Assembly: GCA_029050415.1 (NCBI GenBank)
Contig: JAIDMU010000056.1
Coordinates: forward strand, 1 to 12,282
From: Malacoplasma sp.
GTDB taxonomy: Bacteria > Bacillota_I > Bacilli_A > Mycoplasmatales > Mycoplasmoidaceae
DNA length: 12,282 bases
Direction: 5' to 3'
Position numbers and translations under genes: made by a program. The notes beneath the pieces are model-generated. The model saw only the letters and a program-made list of their open reading frames with translations, did no database searches and was not told the origin of the DNA. Position 1 is the stretch's first letter. Every line of letters begins with the position of its first letter. Shown piece after piece: positions 1 to 9,537 of this stretch.

Positions 1-1666
1 ACTGTGGATCTTTTGAAAATTCACTATAAAAATTTAATTGATTTTGTTCAAATTTTTTAATTAAATCATCTGAAATTGATTCTTTTCAAATATTAAAAGC
101 ATCGTTTAAATTTTCTTCAATTTTGACTTTTGTAAAATTTGGATCAATTAAAGATGTATAAAACAATTTGTTATCTAAATCCAAAGATTCAAGTGTTGAT
201 AGAATTGATGAATAAACACCTAAAAAATTACTTTTAATTTTTTTTGCAGATAAATCACCATTAGTAAAAACAAAAGGAACTGGTGATGATTTATTTTGAG
301 GAATGATATTTAAGTGTTTATCCAACATTTTTTCTGCTGCACCATAAGCAGATGTTAATGCAATGATATTTCCAGTACATCTACAAAAATTAATCAATCT
401 TCCCAAATGTTTATCAAAATTTTCAATTGTTGAAATTAGCTGATTCAAATCTGCTGTTCTAGCAGCTTCTGCAATCATTGGTGCTAAAACAAAAATAACA
501 TCATACTTACCAATTGATTCAATTGTTTTATCAATTAAAATTTTTGATGATAAAGAAAAATAATCTTTATCTGTACTACTATAAGGAGTAGATAATACCT
601 TTCTTTCTATGTTAGGATTTTTTGCATTTGGTCCAAAAAACTTATTTATAAAACCTTTTTTATGGTTCATTCCTAAAACTAATGCTTTATTATTATGTTT
701 AGCAATAACATTTGTTAATAAATTATCTTCTCTTCCATTAACTGGATTAGGAAAAAATAAATCATCTACTTCAGTGCCATAAATAGGAGCTAAACTTGCT
801 AAATAAATACCCTTAAGTTTTTGTTCAGTTTTTATCATTTTTGCAAGTGTAGCAAAATCATCTGGATCACTATTTAAAAATAGAACTGTATCATTTTTTG
901 ATAAGAAACAATCATCAATTAAACCATTATAAGCAGGTTCAATATCAGCATCCATTATTTGGTTGGCTAAATTTTCACTTAAATATTCAGATGCACCACT
1001 AAATGGTTTTTCACCCAATCCACAAATTGTTTCAAAGTAATTCATAACATGAGCATTGTCTAAATATGAATGTCCTTTTTTACCAAAAACATGATTTCTA
1101 CCAGCAATAGAAATTATTGGTGTATTTCTTTTTAATAAAAATTTTGAAAAATTTTCTAAATTATCACTAAAATTGTATACTTTTTCTTCTTGACCATCTC
1201 CAATTAAATGCAAAACTGGTCTTAAACCTTTTTTAATCAAAACATTAATAATGTAATATAAGTTAATTAAATTTAGTTTTGTATTATTTTTAGATAACAT
1301 TGAAAAAATATGAACTAGTTTAGAATTTGTTTCATTTGATCTTTTTACTAAATTATCAAAAACTGCTAAATTATGTAAAGATTTACTATTTATTTGTTCA
1401 TTCAATAATTCCAAATATGTTTTAATGTCTGTTTCACCATAAAACATTTCATAAAAATTTGAATCCACATCTCTTTTAACAGAAGGATGAGTTTTTTTAG
1501 GTAATAATACATCTTTTTTTCTATCATTTGCAAGAATTGCTCAAGGATAAATACCAGAAATTAAATAGTTAATATTAGGTTTATTAGCTAATTTTAAATA
1601 ATTTCCTTTTCATTTTTTATTTAATCCTATACCTTCAGTAACAAGAAATACTAGAGTGTTTTTCAT
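1..1666 (-). CDS. Cofactor-independent phosphoglycerate mutase-like pseudoenzyme (3' end outside window)
   Basis: The product resembles iPGM, the glycolytic enzyme interconverting 3- and 2-phosphoglycerate, along about 507 residues. Landmarks in order are LVTEGIGLN (about 5-13), LANKPN, HIFSMLS (about 119-125), GDGQE (156-160), IAGRNH (187-192), LGRLI, LTSAYGAAE (about 437-445), SSPVPFVFTN (460-469) and a final LFYTSLID (about 502-509). The active site is gone. The first metal Asp is Glu, the GNSEVGH serine motif is absent, and the FRPDRAR arginines read NSDPDDF. The D-x3-H metal motif is lost within LAPMIAEAARTA, TADHG reads TSAYG, and the late histidine before PVPF is missing. Catalysis is therefore very unlikely. 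The reading frame is intact across TGA (Trp) codons, so it is not a decayed gene. ATG at 1666 follows AAAGGA by 6 bases. At least 46 residues follow the mutase-like region before the window edge. It lies 23 bp downstream of the 1319-aa surface protein. Role unknown; probably a cytosolic structural or binding protein. Confidence 0.85.
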
Positions 1667-1672
1667 ATTTTT

Positions 1673-1678
1673 TCCTTT
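1673..1678 (-). promoter_or_regulatory. Shine-Dalgarno of the phosphoglycerate mutase-like gene
   Basis: On the minus strand AAAGGA lies 6 bases before ATG at 1666. It sits in the 23-bp gap after the TAA of the preceding surface-protein gene and fixes the start 66 codons upstream of the first point where code 11 could open a frame. Confidence 0.75.
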
Positions 1679-1689
1679 CTTAATAAGCA

Positions 1690-4600
1690 TTAAAATCTGT
1701 CGCTATCTAGTTTTAATAAATCCTCAACCTTATTAACTTCAACATATTTTTTCTTTTTACTTTCTTCAGATAATCTAACATCAAGAACTTTAGATAATTT
1801 CTTAATATCTTTTCTAGTTTTGAATAAAACAATATAAAGAATTGGTGTAAGCAATAATATAAGTGGAACAATAATTGCAACTATAACAATCAAAATGTTT
1901 GTTCCATCATATCTAATAGGTGCAGTTGCAAAACCTGTATAACTTCTTTCAGTAGAAGCAACAACCACTCCATTTTTATATAAATTAACAGTTATTTTTA
2001 ATGTTCCTTGAATGTCATCATAAGTAGTAAGAACTTCTTTTTCTAAATCATTCCCTAAACTAATGTTAATTAAAGAAGCAATTTGTTCATCTGTTAAATT
2101 AGATGGAATTGTGTTTTTTACTGCTAAAGCTGCTTCTGAAGCATCAAGAGCTAAAGAAACTGAATAATCAGCATTTTGTAAAGCAAATCCAGAAAGAATA
2201 CTACTGTAATTGTATGTAGAACCATTCATTGTAATTCTTGCATACATTGATAGTGTACCTTGTGAATCATTTGCATCAATTGAAAGCGATAATGCATCTG
2301 GATTTTGTTGAATTTCTTCTGCTAAACCAATTGATAAAGAATTAGATAAATTAGAAAGTAATTGAAGTTTTTCTAAATCTGTTTGTGCAGAACTCTCAAT
2401 TAAACTAAGAGCATTAGATGCTGTAGAAGAAGTAAGAGCTGCATTTGATGTAGTTAATTCATAAAAAGATTTTCAGATAATACTATCAATTGAACTTTGA
2501 ATTCTGCCATCTAATCCATTAGTTAAAACTGTAGAAAAAGATTTTTCTGGTATTTTAACTGTTTGAGTTGTTCCTTGAAATTCTTGTTGTTCTCATCAAT
2601 CATAAAAAGTTATAGTAACTTGAATAGCACCAGATGAACTCATTGGAATAACATCAATTTTATGACTTAACTGTTGTGCAGAGTTTTGAAAAGCAAATAA
2701 ATTTGGAAAATTAGTTTCTAAATATGAAGGTGTTATTTGAGATGGCTTTCTTCCATTAAAAGCATTAACATCTATAGTTCCTCATAAAAATTTAGGCATA
2801 TCTGTTGGAGCACCTGATTGGTTAGTGTTAGAAGTTGTAAAACCAGAAAACTCACAAGAATATGATTGTAATAGCCCTTTTATTTCTTCATTAAATTTTA
2901 TTCCTATTGTTAAAGTCCCTAATGAATCATTGGGATTGATTGTCAATGTAACAACATTTTTGTTGTTTTCATCCAAACCAGCTATTATGTTAAATATGTA
3001 ATTTGACATATCCATAAACAAAAATAAAGCAGATTTGTCATTATTAATTAATGAAAGAATAGAAGAAGGTGTTAATGTACTTAAATTATATGTTGTAGCA
3101 GCTTGACCACTACCTACTGTATAAGTTGAATTTAAAACAGTTTGATTATTAATAAAATTTAGAAAAACATTTTGATTAGTAGTAAAGTCCTTTTTAAAAA
3201 CTTGTGCAGTTACAAATGAATATCTAACATTTGTTTTGTTTCCGATTTTAGGAATAACTACAGTAACATACAAATAACCTTCAGAATCAATTGGATAAAT
3301 TTGAACATTAGATGCTAAAGGTTTTTCAATTAAACCATTTGTTAAAAGTTGTCTATTAGAAAAAGCTTCACCAAAAATTAAGAAATCATTAATGATATCA
3401 TTTGCTGTAATTTCAGAAGGTAAAGTTCCAGAATATTTATTTGTCAATGATGTTTTTAACAAAGAATTGTTATTTAAATATTCATCAGTAACTAAATTAA
3501 CAGAAGAATCTAATCCATTTAATACATCAACATTAAAATAAGGACTAGTTGATGAACCAATATCTATAGATTGTGTGTAATTTAAAAGTAATTTATTTTC
3601 GATTCAAACAGCATCTGATTTAATTTTTACAGTTAAAACACCTGCAGCATCATTTGGTTCTAAATACATTAAGTAATTACCAGCATTTTGAATTGTCAAA
3701 ATTTTACTAAGTTCTTCTTGTGTTACTTGACTAGGCAATAAACTTGTTATTTCAGCAGTAACTTCATTTCTTGGAGCAACTACTATAGAACAATTTTCAT
3801 TTGTAAAAGTATAGTTATTTGATGATAATCAAACTTTAGTTGGACTAGTAGAATCAATAACTCCATTAGTTATTTTTCTAAGATTTTGGTAAAAATTAAT
3901 TGAAACTGCATAATTATTTGAATTTCCAACTTTTGATATTGATCCTACTTCAGCATCAAAAATTGGTTGTCCAAAAACTGAGTCATATGAAGAAACATTA
4001 AAAAATTTACTTGCATTTGTTTTAATAAAAGTTTTAAAACTTTCAGAAGCATTATTTCCATCATCACTAACTTTTTGAAAAAGTATATTAGATTGAATTT
4101 CTGACTCAGACAACAAAGAAGATGAAGCAACAAACTCAGTTCTATTATTAATAGAATCAGTTCCTAATTGACCAACTAAGTTAGTTCCACTAAATTGAAT
4201 AATTGATCCATCTGTCATTTGTGCATATCAACTAGCATCATTAGGTCTTGTAAATAAATTAAAAATTAGCTTAGAATCAGTTGTGTTTGCTGGTAAACTA
4301 TTAAAATTATATAAAAGTGTAATTGCACTAAAATCTGATCTAATTCTTACTGCAGTATTATTACTTAATAAAGCAATGAAATCACCATTAGAAATATTAG
4401 ATGCATTATTGTACAAGTTGCTTATACTTACAATATATGCATTAGCAGTAGATGAAATTGTTAATAAATTAGTTGGAGTTGAAGCATTAAATGAATTTTC
4501 ACTAATATCACCATACAAATAAGTTGAGGTATTAGAACCAGATATAATTAATGTAGTTTTAGAACTATTTTTAGCAATTCTAGCAGTTAAATTATTTGAA

Positions 4601-5649
4601 TTGCTACTAGTTTTCATTGTTGCAATTTGATTTGAAGATAAATTAACACTATACAAAGAATTTGAGTTTAAAGTTATGCTATTGCCACCAGTAGGAACTC
4701 TCATAATTGTTACATAATTGTTAATAGCATTATTACCATTAAGAGAATTTTGTTGGAAAACAAAATAAACAAAATTATTATCAGTATAATATTGAATAAC
4801 TTTAGAAGTTAAAGAAGCATTTTCTTTATTAGTATCAACAAAATAATTGTTAATTAAACCACTATCTAACGAAACTGTTTTTTCACCAGAATTAGTTCAA
4901 TTATTTACATTACTATCAGTTGATGAAAAATTGGCTGTAGTTAATTTAATGCTATTTGTTATTGAACCATTATTTGTAGTTGTTGTTGCTTCAATACCAT
5001 ATACAGTGACATTAAAACTACTAACTGAATTTACACCAATATAAAATTTAGTATCACTGGAAAAAGCAGTAGATAACTTAGTTGCTTGAACTTTACTACC
5101 ATCACTAACTTTAATTAAAACTGTATAATAATTACTATCAGATCCTTTTGCAACACTAACAAAAAATGCATCTCTATTTAAATAAGATGGAACATAAGTT
5201 ACTGCTAAATATTCTTCTGCATAAACATTAGTAGTCAAAGCATTATCAGTATGATTTCAAATTCTGCTACCATCAGACATTTTATAATAGGAAATTCTAT
5301 TAAATTTATCTGTCATTGAAGTACCTACAGTTGCTGTATTTGCTTTGTAAGTAGTTGAGTTTGATGTTAAAAGTGCATAAGTAGAACCAGAATTATCAAA
5401 AGCAATGTTTTGAATAGGTGAATTTAAATTATTAGTATTTTGTAATTTATTTAAAGGTAATAAATAAGAAGGATTATTTTCTGTATCTGCATTTAATTTA
5501 GTTGAAACTCTAGAAAAATCTTTTGAATTATTCTCACTACTATAATTAACATTAAATTTTTCAGCTGCAAAAAAAGTACCTGTAGTTAAAACTCCAGTCA
5601 TTCCAACAAGTAATAAAGATGCATAAATTTTTTTCTTAAATTTTTTCAT
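1690..5649 (-). CDS. 1319-aa surface protein: propeller-like N-terminal half, lipoprotein-associated-type repeats, C-terminal membrane anchor
   Basis: This is one continuous code-4 frame with tryptophan as TGA (for example W131, W251, W474, W607, W956). Residues 1-29 are basic then hydrophobic, a signal peptide or anchor with no lipobox cysteine. Residues about 75-600 are Asn/Ser/Thr rich with short beta-strand-like stretches and recurring MSDGSRI, VSDGSKV and MTDGSII motifs, suggesting a beta-propeller; this is inferred. From about 607 on there are modules resembling the mycoplasmal lipoprotein-associated domain: EPNDAAGVLTV (664-674), NPNDSLGTLTI (906-916) with SGF (935-937), DANDSQGTLS (1125-1134) with SGF (1153-1155), and DDIQGTL (1211-1217) with TGF (1238-1240). 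A helix at about 1251-1276 precedes a 43-residue basic tail, giving a type I topology. The start is ATG 5649 after AGGTGAG; GTG 5658 lies too close to that site. It lies 26 bp after the 912-aa gene. The natural guess is adhesin or surface-structure component; no name is recognised. Confidence 0.88.
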
Positions 5650-5653
5650 ACTA

Positions 5654-5660
5654 CTCACCT
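5654..5660 (-). promoter_or_regulatory. Shine-Dalgarno of the 1319-aa surface protein
   Basis: AGGTGAG on the minus strand, 4 bases before ATG 5649. It overlaps the alternative GTG at 5658, which rules that GTG out as the start. Confidence 0.75.
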
Positions 5661-5675
5661 ATTTATTTTTTGTTT

Positions 5676-8414
5676 TTATATTTTTTTGTTTTTATTTAAA
5701 TTAAATTTTTTATTGTCAACAGCATTTTTTTTATTTTTATCTTTATCCAATAAATTATTGTGATAATCTTTAAAGTTTCTTATTCTTGCACGTCTTAATA
5801 ATAAAGATAGTAAGACTACTCCTAAAGTAACAGAAATAGTTGTTGCAACCGAAACACTAATAACAGCAGTTAGGTTTTTAGGAGGATCAAACCTTGTTTC
5901 ATTTTCAAAATAATTAGTAATAAATCCTGTAATTTTTGTTGCAAAAACTCTATTAGTAGCATTTTGTTCTTCTTGATTAAAAATCGGTACATTAACTTGA
6001 ACTAATAATGATGAATCACTTAATATAGGTGTAATTTGAATATTGTTAAGTGATAAAGTACCATCTTGAAACATTCCAATATTATTTAAATAGTAATCAA
6101 TTACATCTTGTTTAGTAACTCTACTTAATGGAATTGATAACAATTCAGAAGAAACATTATCTTGTGGTAATCAAGAAAATGAAACTACTCCAGTTGTAGA
6201 TTGACTTTTTGCAAATCCAGTAAAAAATTGTGAATAAATATAATTATTTGGATTTGTAGTGTTATCTACTTTTTTACTTATAAAAATAGTTAAAGTTCCA
6301 TTTACATCATCTGGCAATAAACTAATACTTAAGTTATCTTCATTTTCTCCAATAACACTTGTAACAAATGTTGCATAAGGAGAAGTAGCATTTGAATCTA
6401 TTAAATTGTATGCAACATTGGAAGGAATAGTATTTGGAAAAGATGGATTTTCATTAATTACAGCATCATTTGTCTTTCAAGTAATAGATAATACATCACT
6501 AATAGTGTTTGCATTTTCATATTTATAGTATGGTAATACAAAAGATTGTTGAAAAATTTTTGTTTCAGTTGTTCCATTTCAATTTTCAAATTCTAATCTT
6601 ACAGTTATAGTTTTATTATCTATTCCTGAAGATGCTTCATAACTACCTGTAGTTTCATTATAAGTTGTATTAGATTCAGAAACAGGCTCCATTGGGGTGT
6701 TAGTTGCTGGTGTACCATATAAAATAGTTGCTTTTCTATTTAATGCATTAATAGATGAAGTAGTATTAATAAATTGGTTAGTAAATAATCTTACAAATTC
6801 ATTATTAACTTTAGTTTCATCTTTATTTGTACTTGATGGATCACCAATATACTTATTTTTATTAAATTCATTAACAATATCAGAAGAAGCAGTAAGTCCA
6901 TAATTAGATAAAACATCTGCTGTTTTTCAAGAAAAGATTAAATTATTTGCAGGATTTTCATTAATTGCAAAAGTAGCTGCTGGTAAGTTCACTTCATATG
7001 TTGCAGGAACAATATGTCCAGTAAAAATACTAAATTCATTATAATTAATAATTAATTGTAAACTTCCATCGTGATCATTTGGAATTGGTTCAATATTTGT
7101 AATCATTAAAGAAGAATTATTTTTTTGAATCTCTCCTAAAATACCAGTTTGTGTAGATGATGTACCACCATTAGTAGTAGATGAATTATAAAAATTAAAT
7201 TGATTACCGTTAAATGAATAAGTTAGGATTGGTTTAGAATCAGAACTTGCTGCATTTTCTTTTAAACCTGTACCACTATCAAATAAACTAATTAATGAAC
7301 TTGTACCACCTAATGGACTAACAAACTGTGAAGGATTTAAAGTTGAAACTTGTTGATTATCACTAGAAACACCATTAAATAAAGAACGATCAGAAATTAT
7401 TCAACTTCTAAAATTTTGTTCAATATTAATTTCCATAGTTTTTCTAGTACCATCAGCACCTAAAAAACCACCAATATATTTAGTAATTTTTACATCTCTT
7501 TTTGTTGTGTCATTTGGTGCATCATTTCCACCTTCTGATTCTTCAGGGAAATTATTTGATAATCAATCAGATTTAGTTGTATTTGCAAAAAGTATTTCAA
7601 CTTTATATAAACCTATATTATTTTGTGTAGTATTACCACTTGCATCAACCATAGTAACAGTAATATTTGTATAAGGTTCATTAGTTCCAACAGTGGGATT
7701 ATCCAAAAGAGGCGGAAGAGTATTTTTGTTAAAAAAATTATTTCAAATTTCTTCAGAAGTTACACTAGTTAATGTAGAATTCAAAACAAATTCTTTAATA
7801 GAATCTTCAGAATTTCAAACTAAATCATATTTTTCAGCTGTAATTCAATTACTTAAATTACTTATTTTTTTAGTAGAAAAAACATTGTTAACAGTTGGAG
7901 CATTAGCAGCATCACCTTTATATTTATTTAAAACATCAGAAGCAATTGTATCGTCTGTTTTATAATTAGTATTTCCAGAATTACCACCAGTTGATTTAGT
8001 AGCATCAGCAAAAGTAGTAACATTATTACTACCATTAAAATATGTTTGATAAATTAAAAAATTAACATAACCTTTGTTTATGTTTTGTTCATTAACAGGA
8101 AGAATAACAACAGATCAGGAAGTAATTGTAGAGTTTGGCGTTAATACATTTTCAAGATCTGAATTTAAAACTTGATTGGCTTTTTTGTTCAAAGGTTCTT
8201 GTAAAGAACTGACATTGAAAGTTGCTTCAGTTTGAGTAGTTTGTTGAGTGCTTAATGCTTTTAAACTACTATTTACTTTTGTTAAATTTTCATTATTTTG
8301 ATTATAAAAAACAGGACTTGAAAAAACTGAAATAATTGAAATAATCCCAATTGAAGATAAAATTGTAAGTTTTTTTTGTTTTTTTAAAAAAGCAAGTAAA
8401 GAAAATTTTTTCAT
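5676..8414 (-). CDS. 912-aa single-pass surface protein with lipoprotein-associated-type repeats
   Basis: The frame is continuous in code 4; I read it line by line and found only TGA, never TAA or TAG, before the TAA at 5676. The N-terminus is basic (KKQKK, 11-15) followed by a hydrophobic stretch at about 16-36, with no cysteine anywhere I could see, so it is not a lipoprotein. The long outer region is Asn/Ser/Thr rich. Its second half shows repeated modules opening with FSWKTAD (about 494-500), ITWKTND (644-650) and FSWLPQD (746-752). These contain NDHDGSLQL (446-454) and DDVNGTLTI (702-710) and close with FTGF (731-734) and ITGF (771-774). This is the style of the mycoplasmal lipoprotein-associated domain. 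A membrane helix at about 848-873 is followed by LRRARIRNF and a lysine-rich 39-residue tail. It is the first gene after the 163-bp gap and probably heads an operon with the two genes that follow. Function unknown; surface or adhesive role inferred. Confidence 0.88.
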
Positions 8415-8422
8415 TGCCAATT

Positions 8423-8427
8423 ACCTC
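8423..8427 (-). promoter_or_regulatory. Shine-Dalgarno of the 912-aa surface protein
   Basis: GAGGT on the minus strand lies 8 bases before ATG 8414. A TTG two codons upstream (8420) is in frame but only 2 bases from this site, so ATG 8414 is preferred. Confidence 0.7.
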
Positions 8428-8470
8428 AAAACCAAATCAATAAATAAGTCAAAGATTATAAAATTAACCA

Positions 8471-8499
8471 TTTATATATATATTTTAGTTTATTGACAA
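8471..8499 (-). promoter_or_regulatory. Candidate sigma-70-type promoter of the surface-protein/mutase-like operon
   Basis: On the minus strand TTGTCA (8494-8499) is followed after exactly 17 bases by TATAAA (8471-8476), about 57 bases upstream of ATG 8414. It lies in the only sizeable gap within the minus-strand run. In such AT-rich DNA chance matches are common, but spacing and placement fit. Confidence 0.5.
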
Positions 8500-8523
8500 C
8501 TATAAATCAATTATTTTTTAAAA

Positions 8524-8539
8524 ATATTTTAGAAAATAT
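8524..8539 (-). terminator. galU: Weak hairpin downstream of galU, possible terminator
   Basis: ATATTTT and AAAATAT form a perfect 7-bp inverted repeat with a 2-base loop, 38 bases past the galU stop. On the minus strand it is followed by only a short T run. The stem is all A/T, so it would be weak. It is supported mainly by lying between galU and the next promoter. Confidence 0.25.
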
Positions 8540-8577
8540 CAGAATTTTTATGTATAATTAAATTTTTGATAATAAAT

Positions 8578-9483
8578 TTATTTTTTTTCTTTTTTGACGA
8601 TTTTTTCCAAATAATTTAATAATTCATCTCTAATATGAGGATTTAATAATGAATGATCAATTGTTGCTTTTAAATAACCAAACCTAGATCCTATGTCATA
8701 TCTTTTACCAGTAAACAATTTTGCATAAACCCCCTCTTTTTTTGATAGTTTTAGCAAAGCCTCAGTTATTCCAAGCTCTTTTTTTTCGATTCTTTCTATG
8801 TTTTCAAGTTCATTAAAAATTGATGGATTTAAAACATATCTTCCTAAAATTGCTAAAGTACTTGGATTTTTACCAATATCTGGTTTTTCTACCATGTTTT
8901 TTATTTTTGAGAAACTTTTTTTTTCATTTACTTTGTCATATAAATCAACAATTCCATATTTAGAAACATCTTTTTCAGAAACATTTTGAACACCAATAAC
9001 AGATTTTTGTTTTTGATCAAACAAATCTATGCACTGTTTTAGTGCAGGAACATCATTTGAATTTGTTTGAATAACTATATCATCACCCAAAATAACTCCA
9101 AAAGGTTCATCACCTACATATTGCTTTGCACACAAAATCGCATCACCTAATCCTTTTGGTTCTTTTTGTCTAATGTATTGAATTCTAGCCATATCAGCTA
9201 TTTCTCTTATTTGAAAATATTCTTTTTGTTTATTAACATGTTTAAGTCTTTCTTCCAATTCAAAAGAATAATCAAAATAATCCATAATAGAATTTTTTGA
9301 TTGAGAAACAATAATAAGAATATCTTTTATCCCAGAATTTACTATTTCTTCAACAATAAATTGAATTGCTGGTTTATCTAAAATAGGAAGCATTTCTTTT
9401 GGCATAGCTTTTGTTGCAGGCAAAAACCTTGTACCAAGCCCAGCAGCTGGTATAATAACTTTTTTAACTTTTTTTAATTCCAT
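8578..9483 (-). CDS. galU: UTP--glucose-1-phosphate uridylyltransferase
   Basis: The product makes UDP-glucose from UTP and glucose 1-phosphate in the cytosol, supplying glycolipid or surface-polysaccharide synthesis and UDP-galactose formation. The protein is 301 aa, the usual bacterial GalU length, and collinear with the family. It has the nucleotide-binding AAGLGTRFLPATK (13-25), LPILDKPAIQFIVEE (32-46), QKEPKGLGDAI (106-116), the metal-binding GDD (133-135), VEKP (198-201), GRYVLNP (214-220) and YDIGSRFGYLKA (262-273). All expected key positions look intact, so it should be active. There is no tryptophan. ATG 9483 is preceded by AAGGT at 9491-9495. It follows the PH-like-domain gene by 54 bp and is probably cotranscribed with it. 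No functional tie to the downstream surface genes is evident. Confidence 0.97.
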   Translation of the reverse strand: MELKKVKKVIIPAAGLGTRFLPATKAMPKEMLPILDKPAIQFIVEEIVNSGIKDILIIVSQSKNSIMDYFDYSFELEERLKHVNKQKEYFQIREIADMARIQYIRQKEPKGLGDAILCAKQYVGDEPFGVILGDDIVIQTNSNDVPALKQCIDLFDQKQKSVIGVQNVSEKDVSKYGIVDLYDKVNEKKSFSKIKNMVEKPDIGKNPSTLAILGRYVLNPSIFNELENIERIEKKELGITEALLKLSKKEGVYAKLFTGKRYDIGSRFGYLKATIDHSLLNPHIRDELLNYLEKIVKKEKK

Positions 9484-9490
9484 GATTAAA

Positions 9491-9495
9491 ACCTT
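9491..9495 (-). promoter_or_regulatory. galU: Shine-Dalgarno of galU
   Basis: AAGGT on the minus strand, 7 bases before ATG 9483, in the 54-bp gap after the preceding gene. Confidence 0.6.
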
Positions 9496-9537
9496 AAATT
9501 AATTGATTTATAACAAGTAAATTTTACTAACATTTTT

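Noticed and set aside
4283..4522. Open frame on the + strand, 79 codons
   Set aside because: It lies wholly opposite the 1319-aa gene, has no Shine-Dalgarno or family motif, and its codon content is what a mirrored AT-rich gene gives.
1690..5649. Possible frameshifted or broken surface gene made of several short frames
   Set aside because: All pieces are in the same frame and are separated only by TGA, which is tryptophan here; reading the joins showed no TAA or TAG, so the gene is whole.
7693..7965. Open frame on the + strand, 90 codons
   Set aside because: It is antisense to the 912-aa surface gene, whose frame is unbroken in code 4; the translated product matches nothing recognisable.
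8548..8570. TATAAT-like box on the + strand past the end of galU
   Set aside because: No + strand gene follows for nearly 3 kb and there is no clear -35; likely a chance match in AT-rich DNA.
9516..9528. Perfect 13-base palindrome AGTAAATTTTACT between the PH-like-domain gene and galU
   Set aside because: Six-base A/T-rich arms with a single central base arise easily by chance here, and no promoter overlaps it convincingly; too weak to call an operator or terminator.
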